Origin: Bacillus sp. IITD106
Lineage (GTDB): Bacteria > Bacillota > Bacilli > Bacillales > Bacillaceae_C
Assembly (NCBI RefSeq): GCF_019459225.1
Contig: NZ_JAIAZY010000016.1
Coordinates: forward strand, 21,499 to 85,498
Direction of reading: 5' to 3'
Length of the DNA: 64,000 nucleotides
A model generated the notes under the pieces. It did not search any database. It saw only the letters and a list, made by a program, of their open reading frames with translations, and had not been told where the DNA came from. Made by a program: the position numbers and the translations under genes. How positions within the stretch are numbered: the first letter of the stretch is position 1; each line of letters begins with the position of its first letter. Below are positions 19,214-27,777 of this stretch, piece after piece.

Positions 19214-19478
19214 CAATATTCTCCTTTTCTTCAATTATTCTTTTCTACATTTCGAAACGATGTAAAACAGGTACAAACTATTATGCTTTTTCCGTCCTGT
19301 CCTTATTTTATCTATTCGCCAGTTAATTCTGTTTTCCTTTTTAACAATCGTTTTCTATTATATAATTTTACATTCAGAAGCTTTATTTGATTTTTCTAAA
19401 ATTTTTCTTGTTTAACCGTATCTTTTGATCATTCTTATTTGTCTATATAGTGAAAGGTTAATGAAGGAGGTAAAAAAG

Positions 19479-19532
19479 TTGAAAACACAAGTTGATCTTG
19501 AAGATTTAGAAGATGGATTAATATCGTTTTGA
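19479..19532 (+). CDS. Possible 17-residue small ORF
   Basis: A TTG start follows a strong GGAGG site by eight bases and opens an acidic 17-codon frame (LKTQVDLEDLEDGLISF). The ribosome site is far better than chance, but so short a frame could equally be the 5' remnant of a lost gene. The rest of the 475-base gap (19214-19688) holds only AT-rich sequence and the terminator at 19579-19618. Confidence 0.25.
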   Translation: MKTQVDLEDLEDGLISF

Positions 19533-19578
19533 AGGTGAAAGAAGTAACTTGGGAAAAAGGCTGAGAGCTTTCTAAAAA

Positions 19579-19618
19579 AGAGCCAAGGCTGAGATAATTA
19601 TCTCGATACTTTGGCTCT
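19579..19618 (-). terminator. Intrinsic terminator after GH18 gene
   Basis: AGAGCCAA/TTGGCTCT encloses a second palindrome (GAGATAATTATCTC). On the minus strand it is followed by TTTTTTAG. It resembles the hairpin at 23477-23519. Confidence 0.75.
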
Positions 19619-19688
19619 AACTAAATTAACTTGCACTTTTCACCGTTTTCAAATCTAACAGAATGATTTACCAGCTAAGCTATCGTTA

Positions 19689-20726
19689 TCATTTTAAACC
19701 CATTCCATCCACCAATGCTCGAAGTAATGTTCCAGTTGGATCGTGGCTATTCTCCCAATAGAACCCGCCAGCGAGCTCCTCTTTTACGATGTACTGTCCC
19801 TTAAGAAAGATAGACTCTTCATCGTCGTAAGTAATAAACACGTCGCCATTATATAAATACGGTGCTTTTGCAGAATCATCCCAATATCTTTTAAAACCAT
19901 TTTTTTGAATATAGTCTTTTACAAGGTTTGAATACGCCGCATCAAAATTATCACTGCCATCGGCATATAAAATATCGTCTCCTGTCGCTTGTACGAATCG
20001 CAAACCTCGCCCGTAAAACGCCGCTCCAACCGTAAGCTTCTCTTTTGGAAAGCCTTGATCTGTAAATAGTTTTACTGCTTTATCAATGCTATTATCTTCA
20101 GGTCGATGTGCAGGTGTATATAAGTTCGTATGATGCCCAGTCTTTTTACTCCATCCATTGTAAAAATCGTACGTCATCAGATTCATGTAATCTAAATATG
20201 GTTCTATTTTTTTCAATTCAATGCCGTCTAAGTACCAAGGCTCCGCTCCAGCTGCAATCGTCAACAATAACGTTTTTCCTTGTTCTTTTTCTAGTTGATT
20301 CATTGCTTTTCGCAGTTCTTCTAGCATTAATGTGAAGTTTTCCTTGTCTTCTTTGCGTGCCTTTATCCCCGCCATATCATTGCTTGGGTATTCCCAGTCC
20401 AAATCCGCACCATCAAAGTCATTTTCTCGTATAAAATTGATAACACTTTCTGCAAATTTCGTCCTTCCATCGGCGGTATAAGCTGCATCTGAAAACCCGT
20501 CTGCAGCCCAGCCTCCTACCGAAACAATTAATTTCAAATGAGGATAGAGTTCCTTCGCCTTTCTAATAATATGTAAATTATCATCATTGAATCGATGAAC
20601 GATTTCCCCATCTTCTATGAAAACAAATGCATAGTTGATATGAGTCAACAGGTTGCCATCGATCTCGTCGACCGATAACGGTCTCCCCCCATAAACATAA
20701 GCGGACACAATTTTTTTATTGGTCAT
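19689..20726 (-). CDS. Glycoside hydrolase family 18 protein (cytoplasmic)
   Basis: The 345-residue GH18 TIM barrel has the catalytic signature DGADLDWEYP (DxxDxDxE, around residues 105-112, final Glu the acid/base). It also has the family stretches KLIVSVGGWAADGFS, YLDYMNLMTYDFYNGW and VGAAFYGRG, and the C-terminal substrate Trp in AGGFYWENSHD. There is no signal peptide and no chitin-binding or LysM domain, so it should act inside the cell. It is the last gene of the frlB-frlD-frlR operon, 40 bases after the regulator. The sequence therefore suggests processing of a glycosylated or GlcNAc-containing substrate linked to that pathway, but this is inference. Confidence 0.9.
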   Translation of the reverse strand: MTNKKIVSAYVYGGRPLSVDEIDGNLLTHINYAFVFIEDGEIVHRFNDDNLHIIRKAKELYPHLKLIVSVGGWAADGFSDAAYTADGRTKFAESVINFIRENDFDGADLDWEYPSNDMAGIKARKEDKENFTLMLEELRKAMNQLEKEQGKTLLLTIAAGAEPWYLDGIELKKIEPYLDYMNLMTYDFYNGWSKKTGHHTNLYTPAHRPEDNSIDKAVKLFTDQGFPKEKLTVGAAFYGRGLRFVQATGDDILYADGSDNFDAAYSNLVKDYIQKNGFKRYWDDSAKAPYLYNGDVFITYDDEESIFLKGQYIVKEELAGGFYWENSHDPTGTLLRALVDGMGLK

Positions 20727-20766
20727 AAAAAATAGCCCCTCCTAGACAATGAAAAAATTTCAACAT

Positions 20767-21495
20767 TCACTTTGCCTTATGTACGGTCAAATTAACCTTG
20801 CTTGTTTCACACATATAAGTAGAAAGGTGCACCGGTTTATCGCTTACATCGAATGCTACTTTTATTATTCGAAACAGATTGGCGCCAATATCGCATCCAA
20901 ATAAATTAGCATATTCCTTCGTTGCATGAATCACATCGATCATTTTTTCATTACTGACAATTTCTGTTTGGTAGACTTCCGAAAGAATTTTATAAGTTGA
21001 TTCATTTCCAGTTATTTTTTTCTCTAAATCAGGAAAGCGAATGAGTGAATAATGAGCAACATCGTAAAATAGAGGACGATCATTTACATACATAAGCCTC
21101 TCAAGCTCTAAAACAGGGCTTTCCACCTCAATCGCTAGGTGTCCCGCAACATCTTCTGATGCAGGAATTACTTCACTTTTCAATATTCGAGAATTGGGAA
21201 TCATTCCTAATTGATGACTATATTCGGAAAATCCACTAACAGATAATAATTCATTTTGAAACTTTTTTGTCGTAACAAAGGTGCCTCTTCTAGGAATTCG
21301 TGTTAATATCCCTTCCTCAACTAATTCCTCGATGGCCTTTCGAATTGTAATTCGGCTTACATTATACATTTCACATAGTTTCGCTTCTGTTGGAATCTGT
21401 TCACCCGGTTTGTACATTCCGTTTTGAATACTGCTCTTCAGCATTTGCCTAATTTGCATATATAAGGGCTGCGGGGTCGAAGGATTTAATTTCAT
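20767..21495 (-). CDS. frlR: GntR-family regulator, FrlR-like (HutC/UTRA subfamily)
   Basis: The 242-residue protein has an N-terminal GntR winged helix (PLYMQIRQMLKSSIQNGMYK, LCEMYNVSRITIRKAIEELV, RIPRRGTFV) and a C-terminal UTRA ligand domain (LELERLMYVNDRPLFYDVAH, with the ARNLSTYM-like HLSTYMCE near the end). It lies within the fructosamine operon, 61 bases after frlD, and probably senses a sugar-phosphate intermediate. The likely operator is the palindrome overlapping the frlB promoter at 23452-23463. Confidence 0.88.
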   Translation of the reverse strand: MKLNPSTPQPLYMQIRQMLKSSIQNGMYKPGEQIPTEAKLCEMYNVSRITIRKAIEELVEEGILTRIPRRGTFVTTKKFQNELLSVSGFSEYSHQLGMIPNSRILKSEVIPASEDVAGHLAIEVESPVLELERLMYVNDRPLFYDVAHYSLIRFPDLEKKITGNESTYKILSEVYQTEIVSNEKMIDVIHATKEYANLFGCDIGANLFRIIKVAFDVSDKPVHLSTYMCETSKVNLTVHKAK

Positions 21496-21556
21496 AATAA
21501 ATTCGTCCTTATCATTCTATTATTATCAAACATTATACATTGAATAAGAATAATGT

Positions 21557-22339
21557 TCACCATGCACCGAAATATCGTATCGTCTCCGCCGCCATTCTGG
21601 AGCCTAACTCAAGGCAACTCGGAATGGAAAACCCTTTCAATTTACCGTAAATAAAGCCCGCAATAAAAGAATCGCCCGCTCCCATCGTATCGACTACATC
21701 GGATTCTTCCGCCTCACACTTGTAAAATTGATCACCGTCATACGCGAGTGAACCCTTCTCACCCAATGTTGCGACAGCTATATGAGATCCAAGGTTTTTT
21801 ATTTCCTTTAAAAAATTGCGGATAAAAGGGTCATCTTTCGTGTAGGAGAAAAATGAACAATCGACGAACTGCGGCAATGTTTTCACAAGATGATGATCTA
21901 ATTTATCGGAAAAATCAAAGGATGTTATTAACCCCTTTTCTTTAAAATAAGGATAATAGCCTTCCACACGCCCGTAAATTCCTGCATGTACCAATTGATG
22001 CTTTCCAATAAAATCAAGCTCTTCTTCTGTCAATTTGAAGTCAGCCATTACCCCTTCGTCATACTCCCCAAAACAACGGTCGCTGTCCACTAATTCAACA
22101 TATGAGATAGCTGTTTTTCCTTCTTTTATGGAAAGATGAGAAATATCAACACCCATTTCCGATATGCTGTTTTTCATGATCTCTCCATAGCGGTCGTTGC
22201 CTGCCCAACCAATATAAGCAGGGCGAGCGCCTAATCGTTTTAAATATACCGCTACATTTACAGGATTACCTCCCGGATATGCCTTGCCGCTCGGTAGATA
22301 GACATCTATACAATTATCTCCGACTGTAACGATTGTCAA
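21557..22339 (-). CDS. frlD: Fructosamine (fructoselysine) kinase, PfkB family
   Basis: The PfkB-type kinase of about 260 residues resembles E. coli FrlD closely: TVGDNCIDVYLPSGKAYPGG, NPVNVAVYLKRLGARPAYIG, FGEYDEGVMADFKLTEEE, the anion-hole/catalytic-base motif DTMGAGDSFIAGF, and a C-terminus IRYFGAW like IQYHGAW. It phosphorylates the Amadori product at the sugar 6-position for FrlB. I place the start at TTG 22339, seven bases after AAAGGCGGTG and matching the FrlD N-terminus. GTG 22348 or ATG 22372 are in-frame alternatives, but the ATG sits directly against its site. Confidence 0.88.
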   Translation of the reverse strand: MTIVTVGDNCIDVYLPSGKAYPGGNPVNVAVYLKRLGARPAYIGWAGNDRYGEIMKNSISEMGVDISHLSIKEGKTAISYVELVDSDRCFGEYDEGVMADFKLTEEELDFIGKHQLVHAGIYGRVEGYYPYFKEKGLITSFDFSDKLDHHLVKTLPQFVDCSFFSYTKDDPFIRNFLKEIKNLGSHIAVATLGEKGSLAYDGDQFYKCEAEESDVVDTMGAGDSFIAGFIYGKLKGFSIPSCLELGSRMAAETIRYFGAW

Positions 22340-22380
22340 CTCTTTCACCGCCTTTTTAGTAAGGAAGAACATCCCCCTAC

Positions 22381-23400
22381 TTAATATTCCATTTTTCGAT
22401 AATACCTTCTAAGGTCCAATGGATGGTTTCTTTCACGCTCTAGGTACGGGTTCATTCGATTAATAACAGCCCAGTTTACACTAACTGCAAAGTGCTTTCT
22501 AAATTCTTCGCTGATTCCTTCCATGGCAAAATCTTTCGTATCAATCACAGTTAGTTCTCTTGTAATTTTCTGAGCAAATCGCTCCACTCGATCGATAAGT
22601 GGCCTTGTTTCATCTTCACCTTTGAATAAAATAACACTTGTGTCTTCTTCAACGAGTTCTAGCGTTCCGTGGAAAAACTCCGCAGCATGAATCGACTTCG
22701 TACGGATCCATTGCATTTCCTCTAAAATACACATTGCATATGAATAGGTGTTGCCCCATAAGTTTCCCGAGCCTACTAACATATGATAATCCGTATTTTT
22801 ATGTTTGATAGCAAACTCTTCTGCTTTTTGATCAAAAGATTTTACTGCGTTGACAATAGCGCGCGGGAGCAACGAAACTTCCTTCGTAAATTGCTCGTAT
22901 TGAGGAAATTCTTTGTTGTTATAGATAAACCGAAAGATGACGATATACAGAAGCATGAAGAATGTATCGAACGAATGTTTTTCCGATCCTGTCGTGATAC
23001 AGTAATCAACACTTTCTGTTAAAGGTGTATTTGGAAACGCAACTAATGCAAATGTTGTAGCGCCTCTTTCTTTACAATATTTTGCAGCCGCCACTGTTTC
23101 TTTCGTTGTGCCGGATTCTGAAACAAAAATACATACAGAATCTTTTCCGAAATGTTTATGATTCATGACCATAAATTCTGCTGCATTTACAGCGTAAACA
23201 TCAATGGTAGAGTTTGTGTTTAATATGTATTCATACGGGTACATCATGGCAACGGTTCCACCAATGCCGATAAGAAAAATATTCCTATATCCTTTTTCGC
23301 TAATTTTGTCTACAATTCCTTCTATTTGACCTCTAAAGCTAAGACCTTCTTTTTCTACATGCTTTAAAAATAATGTTTCATCAAACTTTAACATGAGCAT
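22381..23400 (-). CDS. frlB: Fructosamine-6-phosphate deglycase, SIS domain (FrlB-like)
   Basis: The 339-residue protein has two SIS domains (IFLIGIGGTVAMMYPYEYIL; CIFVSESGTTKETVAAAKYC; MLVGSGNLWGNTYSYAMCIL; HAAEFFHGTLELVEEDTSVI). The catalytic Glu/His region EFFHG and the C-terminus LRRYYRKMEY match FrlB (ERRYYGGLVEY in E. coli). It splits phosphorylated fructosamines into glucose 6-phosphate and the free amine. It is the first gene of the operon, read from a clear sigma-A-like promoter at 23433-23461. The FrlONM ABC importer seen in B. subtilis is absent here. Confidence 0.88.
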   Translation of the reverse strand: MLMLKFDETLFLKHVEKEGLSFRGQIEGIVDKISEKGYRNIFLIGIGGTVAMMYPYEYILNTNSTIDVYAVNAAEFMVMNHKHFGKDSVCIFVSESGTTKETVAAAKYCKERGATTFALVAFPNTPLTESVDYCITTGSEKHSFDTFFMLLYIVIFRFIYNNKEFPQYEQFTKEVSLLPRAIVNAVKSFDQKAEEFAIKHKNTDYHMLVGSGNLWGNTYSYAMCILEEMQWIRTKSIHAAEFFHGTLELVEEDTSVILFKGEDETRPLIDRVERFAQKITRELTVIDTKDFAMEGISEEFRKHFAVSVNWAVINRMNPYLERERNHPLDLRRYYRKMEY

Positions 23401-23432
23401 TAATCCTCCCTTAATTAATTGTTATGTCTTGT

Positions 23433-23463
23433 ATTATATTTTAATGATACATATTGTACAATA
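23433..23463 (-). promoter_or_regulatory. frl promoter with overlapping palindromic operator
   Basis: On the minus strand, -35 TTGTAC (23461-23456) and -10 TATAAT (23438-23433) are separated by 17 bases. The perfect 12-bp palindrome TATTGTACAATA (23452-23463) covers the -35 box, so a bound regulator would block RNA polymerase. FrlR is the obvious candidate. Confidence 0.75.
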
Positions 23464-23476
23464 CAATTATGAAAAA

Positions 23477-23519
23477 AAGAGCCTAGGCTAAGAGTAATGT
23501 CTCGTTGCCTTGGCTCTTT
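23477..23519 (-). terminator. Intrinsic terminator after MATE gene
   Basis: The outer stem AAAGAGCC/GGCTCTTT has further inner pairing and, on the minus strand, is followed by TTTTTTTC. It resembles the hairpin at 19579-19618. Confidence 0.8.
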
Positions 23520-23527
23520 ACATATAG

Positions 23528-24874
23528 TTATTTTGCACCTTCTACCGTTTTCAACCTAATCGTATTCCAATCTGTCCGATAAAAACGGACCATTACGCTG
23601 ATACCAAACACTGTTAAGTAGGAATATAAGGATATCCACGCCCCAACACTGCCTAATTTTAGGGTAAAGGTTAATACATAGCTTAGTGGAATGAATAAAA
23701 CCCATCCTAATACTAATGAAATTTTCAGTAAAAATGAAGTATCACCAATTCCGCGAAGGCCTCCTGCATAGAAGTTCAATAATCCATCAAATATTTGCAA
23801 AAACGCCGAGATCATAATTAGTTTACCCGCCAAATGAAACACCTGAGGGTCTTGGGTGTAAATTTTTGCAACTTGTTCCGAAAAGAAAAATTCAAATGTG
23901 CCAAGCAGCAATATAAATATACACCCTAAAATGGCCGTATGTGTTCCCGCTCTTCTGCCATTAAGAGGTTTCCCTTTTCCGATTTCTTGACCCACTAAAA
24001 TAGTGGCAGTCGATCCGAATGCAAAAGCTGGCATAAACCCAAAACTCATCACGCTTAAGGCTATCTCATTTGCGGCTAATGCTTCTGTTCCTAATCTCGT
24101 AACAAAACCTGTAAATACGAACATCGCCATTGCCAATGAGAATTCCTGAATTCCTAATTTAGAACTTTCACCGAAAATGAGCTTTGATTCCAAGCGATTA
24201 AATGCAATTCGTACGCGCGTACCATACTCAGGGTGTAATTTTATGAAATAAATATACGCGCAAAACAGGAAAGTTACAAATTCACCTATAAAAAAGGCTA
24301 TCCCTGCACCAACCAATCCTATTTCAGGAAGACCAAATTTTCCATACGTTAATCCTGAGGTGAAAAAAATCATTAAAGCTCCGCCAATAATTGTACTGAT
24401 CATTGGCGTCTTCGTATCACCTATTCCACGTAAAAATCCATGAAACACAAACGTGAAAGTTCCGAAAATCATTGCAAAGAAACGAATTTGCAAATAGCTT
24501 TTTCCTTCTTCTATCATTTCAGTTGAACTACCCAACACCTTAAAAATTCCTTCAGGTAAAAGCAATCCAACCAATAAAATAAATACACTAGCGGCTATAC
24601 AAAGATAAAAGGCAATATACGTTCGCTCTATCCCTTTCTTCATATCGTTTGACCCATAATTTTGGGCAACCAAATAGTTAGTCGTATGACCAATCCCTGA
24701 AAACAACGCCCAAACATTGTACATGACAACATTCGTCACACCGACAATGGCAATGGCCAGCGCGCCTAAATGACCAACTAACACCAAATTTATCGTTCCT
24801 GTAAGCGTCGATGAAGCAAATGAGGCAATCGACGGTATCGCTAGTAATAGAATCTTTTTCCATTCTTTCATCAT
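23528..24874 (-). CDS. MATE-family efflux transporter
   Basis: The 448-residue MATE protein has about 12 membrane helices and the typical paired halves: LLLAIPSIASFASSTLTGTI and VGHLGALAIAIVGVTNVV in the N half, ALAANEIALSVMSFGFMPAF and ALTF-like loops in the C half. GFLRGIGDTKTPM and GGLRGIGDTSFLL are the paired RGxGDT signatures. It is an Na+ or H+ driven exporter of cationic drugs and metabolites. It is transcribed away from the frl promoter region, monocistronic, with its own terminator. Confidence 0.92.
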   Translation of the reverse strand: MMKEWKKILLLAIPSIASFASSTLTGTINLVLVGHLGALAIAIVGVTNVVMYNVWALFSGIGHTTNYLVAQNYGSNDMKKGIERTYIAFYLCIAASVFILLVGLLLPEGIFKVLGSSTEMIEEGKSYLQIRFFAMIFGTFTFVFHGFLRGIGDTKTPMISTIIGGALMIFFTSGLTYGKFGLPEIGLVGAGIAFFIGEFVTFLFCAYIYFIKLHPEYGTRVRIAFNRLESKLIFGESSKLGIQEFSLAMAMFVFTGFVTRLGTEALAANEIALSVMSFGFMPAFAFGSTATILVGQEIGKGKPLNGRRAGTHTAILGCIFILLLGTFEFFFSEQVAKIYTQDPQVFHLAGKLIMISAFLQIFDGLLNFYAGGLRGIGDTSFLLKISLVLGWVLFIPLSYVLTFTLKLGSVGAWISLYSYLTVFGISVMVRFYRTDWNTIRLKTVEGAK

Positions 24875-25043
24875 AGTTCTGTACCCCTAATCCTAAGTAT
24901 AAAATCTATTATACTTGATTTCTTTGAAATAATATTAATTTTTTGATTAGGGAAAATATAAGTGAAATGAAAGAGACTTTAGCGAATGCATGTGTTCCAA
25001 TCCCGATTCATTAGATAGGTATTCGCCTAAGATTTTGTTTTTT

Positions 25044-25829
25044 TCAACGATTCCCAGCCTTCTTTTTAAACGTCCAGGCGGACCATAGGATTGCCAGAAT
25101 AAGAATTAATAAACACCAACCTATCGCCCACCATATATGATTTCCGATCTCACCGCCCACAAGCAGAGAGCGAATGGTTTCAATGATAGGGGTGATTGGC
25201 TGGTTTTCAGCTACTCCTTGGAGCCATTTTGGCATTGTACTTGTTGGAACGAATGCACTTGAGAGATATGGCAGAAATAATATGATGAATCCATAGCCAC
25301 TTGCCGCTGCTGGAGTGCTGGCAACGAGACCGATTGCAGCAAATAGCCATGTAATGGTCAAAATGAATAAAGCAATCACTCCTATTGCAGCAAACCACTG
25401 AAATATAGTCGCACTTGGCCGAAATCCTACAAGAAGTGCAACGATAATCACCATTCCTGTTGCAAGGAGATTGCGTACAAGACTTGCCACAACATGCCCT
25501 GTAATTACATTCATACTTTGAATCGGCATCGTTCTGAACCGATCAATAATGCCATTTGTCATATCAGTGGACACATCATATGCGGTAGAGGATGACCCAA
25601 ATCCCGCACATAACAAAATGATTCCCGGAACTACATAATTCACATATTGCCCGCTCGAATCAATGGCTCCGCCAAATACATACGTGAACATCAACATGAG
25701 CATGATGGGGAGCATAATGGCCATGAGCAACGCATCCACGTTACGAAGACTATGGAGAAAGCTTCTTCCAATGAAAACAGAACTTGTGATCCATAACGTT
25801 GGTTTTTTTGTTTGAGCAATCATATTCAT
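25044..25829 (-). CDS. ABC-2 type exporter permease (DrrB-like)
   Basis: The 261-residue permease has six predicted membrane helices and the ABC-2 domain signature (VVPGIILLCAGFGSSSTAYD, MTNGIIDRFRTMPI, and FLPYLSSAFVPTSTMPKWLQ followed by NQPITPIIETIR). It shares one base with the end of the ATPase gene (translational coupling). It forms a drug exporter with that ATPase, as in DrrAB systems. Confidence 0.92.
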   Translation of the reverse strand: MNMIAQTKKPTLWITSSVFIGRSFLHSLRNVDALLMAIMLPIMLMLMFTYVFGGAIDSSGQYVNYVVPGIILLCAGFGSSSTAYDVSTDMTNGIIDRFRTMPIQSMNVITGHVVASLVRNLLATGMVIIVALLVGFRPSATIFQWFAAIGVIALFILTITWLFAAIGLVASTPAAASGYGFIILFLPYLSSAFVPTSTMPKWLQGVAENQPITPIIETIRSLLVGGEIGNHIWWAIGWCLLILILAILWSAWTFKKKAGNR

Positions 25830-26710
25830 TATGAAACCCTCCCTTTTTCAGAAGTTAATGATAAAAATACATCATCCAAGCTTGGCCTGCGGATGCTTAT
25901 TCGTGTATTGAGCGGCATCTCAGAACTCACTTTTTCTAAAATCTGTTTTACTTCATGAATACTTCCTTTCGTTGGAATCTCCCGGATAACTTCATCTCTC
26001 TCATTCCGTATCTCAACGACTTCATTGCCAATCCGCGCTTTCATCTCCATCGGGGTTCCCTGTGCCACAATTTGACCATTTGAAATAACGGCAATCGTAT
26101 CAGCTAGTTGGTCTGCCTCTTCTAAATATTGGGTAGTCAGAAAAACGGTGACACCATTTTTAGCCAATTGGAGAATGATATCCCACAGCGCGCGTCTACT
26201 GCGTGTATCGAGGCCCGTTGTCGGTTCATCTAAAAATATAATGGGCCTATAGACGACAAGGCTGCTTGCTAAATCCAAACGTCTTCGCATTCCCCCCGAA
26301 TATGTTCCTACCCTTTTCCGGCCGGCATCCGTTAAATCGAAGGATTCAATTAATTCCATCGCCCGTAAACGCGCCGCCTTTCGTGATAATCCCGAAAGCC
26401 TGCCCATCATTCGTAAATTTTCTTCCGCTGTTAACATTTCATCAACAGCCGCAAACTGACCAGTAAGACTAATAGAACTTTTTACTTCTTCCTTATTTCT
26501 TAAAATGTCATAGCCTGCCACTCGAACCATTCCTGCATCTGGTGTAATTAATGTAGTTAAAATATTTATAAATGTTGTTTTTCCAGCACCATTGGGACCA
26601 AGCAGGGCAAAAATCTTCCCTTTCTGAACGGCTAAGTCGATACCATCTAAAACCGTTTGTTCCCTAAACTTCTTCTGAAGATCATTAACCTCAATTGCAA
26701 ATTCACTCAT
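25829..26710 (-). CDS. ABC exporter ATPase (DrrA-like)
   Basis: The 293-residue ATPase has Walker A GPNGAGKTT, a Q-loop Gln in SLTGQFAAVDEMLTAEENLR, signature YSGGMRRRLDLA and Walker B IIFLDEPTTGLD. A DrrA-type C-terminal extension (IRRPSLDDVFLSLTSEKGR) follows. It is the first gene of the exporter operon, divergent from a TetR regulator with a shared 143-base promoter region rich in TTGTATATA/TGCATATACAA half sites. Confidence 0.93.
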   Translation of the reverse strand: MSEFAIEVNDLQKKFREQTVLDGIDLAVQKGKIFALLGPNGAGKTTFINILTTLITPDAGMVRVAGYDILRNKEEVKSSISLTGQFAAVDEMLTAEENLRMMGRLSGLSRKAARLRAMELIESFDLTDAGRKRVGTYSGGMRRRLDLASSLVVYRPIIFLDEPTTGLDTRSRRALWDIILQLAKNGVTVFLTTQYLEEADQLADTIAVISNGQIVAQGTPMEMKARIGNEVVEIRNERDEVIREIPTKGSIHEVKQILEKVSSEMPLNTRISIRRPSLDDVFLSLTSEKGRVS

Positions 26711-26731
26711 ACAATTGCCTCCTTTTCATTT

Positions 26732-26795
26732 GTATATAACGTAAACAGTTTATTGCATACACAGTATATTGCATATACAATTAAGTTGCAACCAC
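26732..26795. promoter_or_regulatory. Divergent promoter region with repeated TATACA/TTGCATA motifs
   Basis: The TTTGTATATAAC and TTGCATATACAA arms face each other, with two TATTGCATA direct repeats in between. These are likely binding sites for the TetR regulator that starts at 26854, controlling both directions. Confidence 0.4.
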
Positions 26796-26853
26796 AAAAT
26801 GTAAATTTTTTTCAAAAATACTTTTACAGTGAAAAAACTAGAGGTGAATAGAC

Positions 26854-27639
26854 GTGAAGGATAAAGAGAAATTAGATCACGAATTAGAAGGATTACCTTC
26901 TGGTATAGCATTAAGTTGGGGGTTGGAAAAACAGCCACAACGCGGGCCAAAGCGAGAACTTAATATCGATCAAATTGTTGAAGCTGCTGTAGAAATTGCA
27001 GATAAGGAAGGACTAGCAACATTATCAATGAGCCGACTGGCATCTTCTCTAGGGTTTACCCCAATGTCACTCTATCGATACATTCCTAGTAAAGATGATT
27101 TACTTCTACTAATGCAGGAGAAAGTTTCTGATATTGAATATCCAAATGAAGAAGTGGATACAGATTGGCGCGAAAAAATCCGTCAGTATGTAAGAATGAC
27201 CATTAAGGTTTTTCAGGATCACCCTTGGTTCAGTGACATTCCGATTACAAGTGTCCCTCTAACACCCAATCAGCTAAAATGGGTAGATATTGCGCTACGA
27301 ACAACTCGTAATCTCCCATTAAACGATTTTGAAAAAATGGCGATTGTTCTTCTTATAAGTGGCTATGCACGTTGGTGTGGGATTATCATGAGGGATATGA
27401 ATACGGCGATGCAAACAGGGAAAAGTCCTAGTGAGATTAGCGGCCTTGACTATACCGCAGCACTAAAAAAGCTTGTTACACAAGAACGCTACCCATACCT
27501 TTACCCTGTTTTGATGTCAGGAGCCTATACCGAGGAAAATAAAGAAGAGAACACTATAGAGAACGACTTCGATTTTGGACTCGAGCGGATATTAGATGGG
27601 ATCGAGCACTATCTTTTATCAAAAGATAAGCGCGGATAG
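26854..27639 (+). CDS. TetR-family regulator (TetR_C_1 type)
   Basis: The 261-residue regulator has an HTH at about residues 40-80 (IVEAAVEIADKEGLATLSMSRLASS, then LGFTPMSLYRYIPSKDDLLLL). A C-terminal domain of the tetracycline-repressor-like group follows (LLISGYARWCGIIMRDMNTAMQ). Start GTG 26854 has AGAGGTG seven bases upstream. It is divergent from the DrrAB-type exporter and probably represses it until a drug binds. An approximately 38-residue tail precedes the HTH, as in other regulators of such exporters. Confidence 0.9.
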   Translation: MKDKEKLDHELEGLPSGIALSWGLEKQPQRGPKRELNIDQIVEAAVEIADKEGLATLSMSRLASSLGFTPMSLYRYIPSKDDLLLLMQEKVSDIEYPNEEVDTDWREKIRQYVRMTIKVFQDHPWFSDIPITSVPLTPNQLKWVDIALRTTRNLPLNDFEKMAIVLLISGYARWCGIIMRDMNTAMQTGKSPSEISGLDYTAALKKLVTQERYPYLYPVLMSGAYTEENKEENTIENDFDFGLERILDGIEHYLLSKDKRG

Positions 27640-27692
27640 GATTCGGACGGTTGCAAGATTGCCCATCAACTTAATTTGTTCTAAAGAAAACG

Positions 27693-27716
27693 AGCTTGGT
27701 CTCTCAAGCTTTTTAT
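27693..27716 (+). terminator. Intrinsic terminator after TetR gene
   Basis: The AGCTTG/CAAGCT stem is followed by TTTTATTTTA. Confidence 0.7.
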
Positions 27717-27777
27717 TTTATGATTGCTCGCTATTAAATTTTCGTCTCTCTTTGTATACTGAACTTAGGTGATAAAC

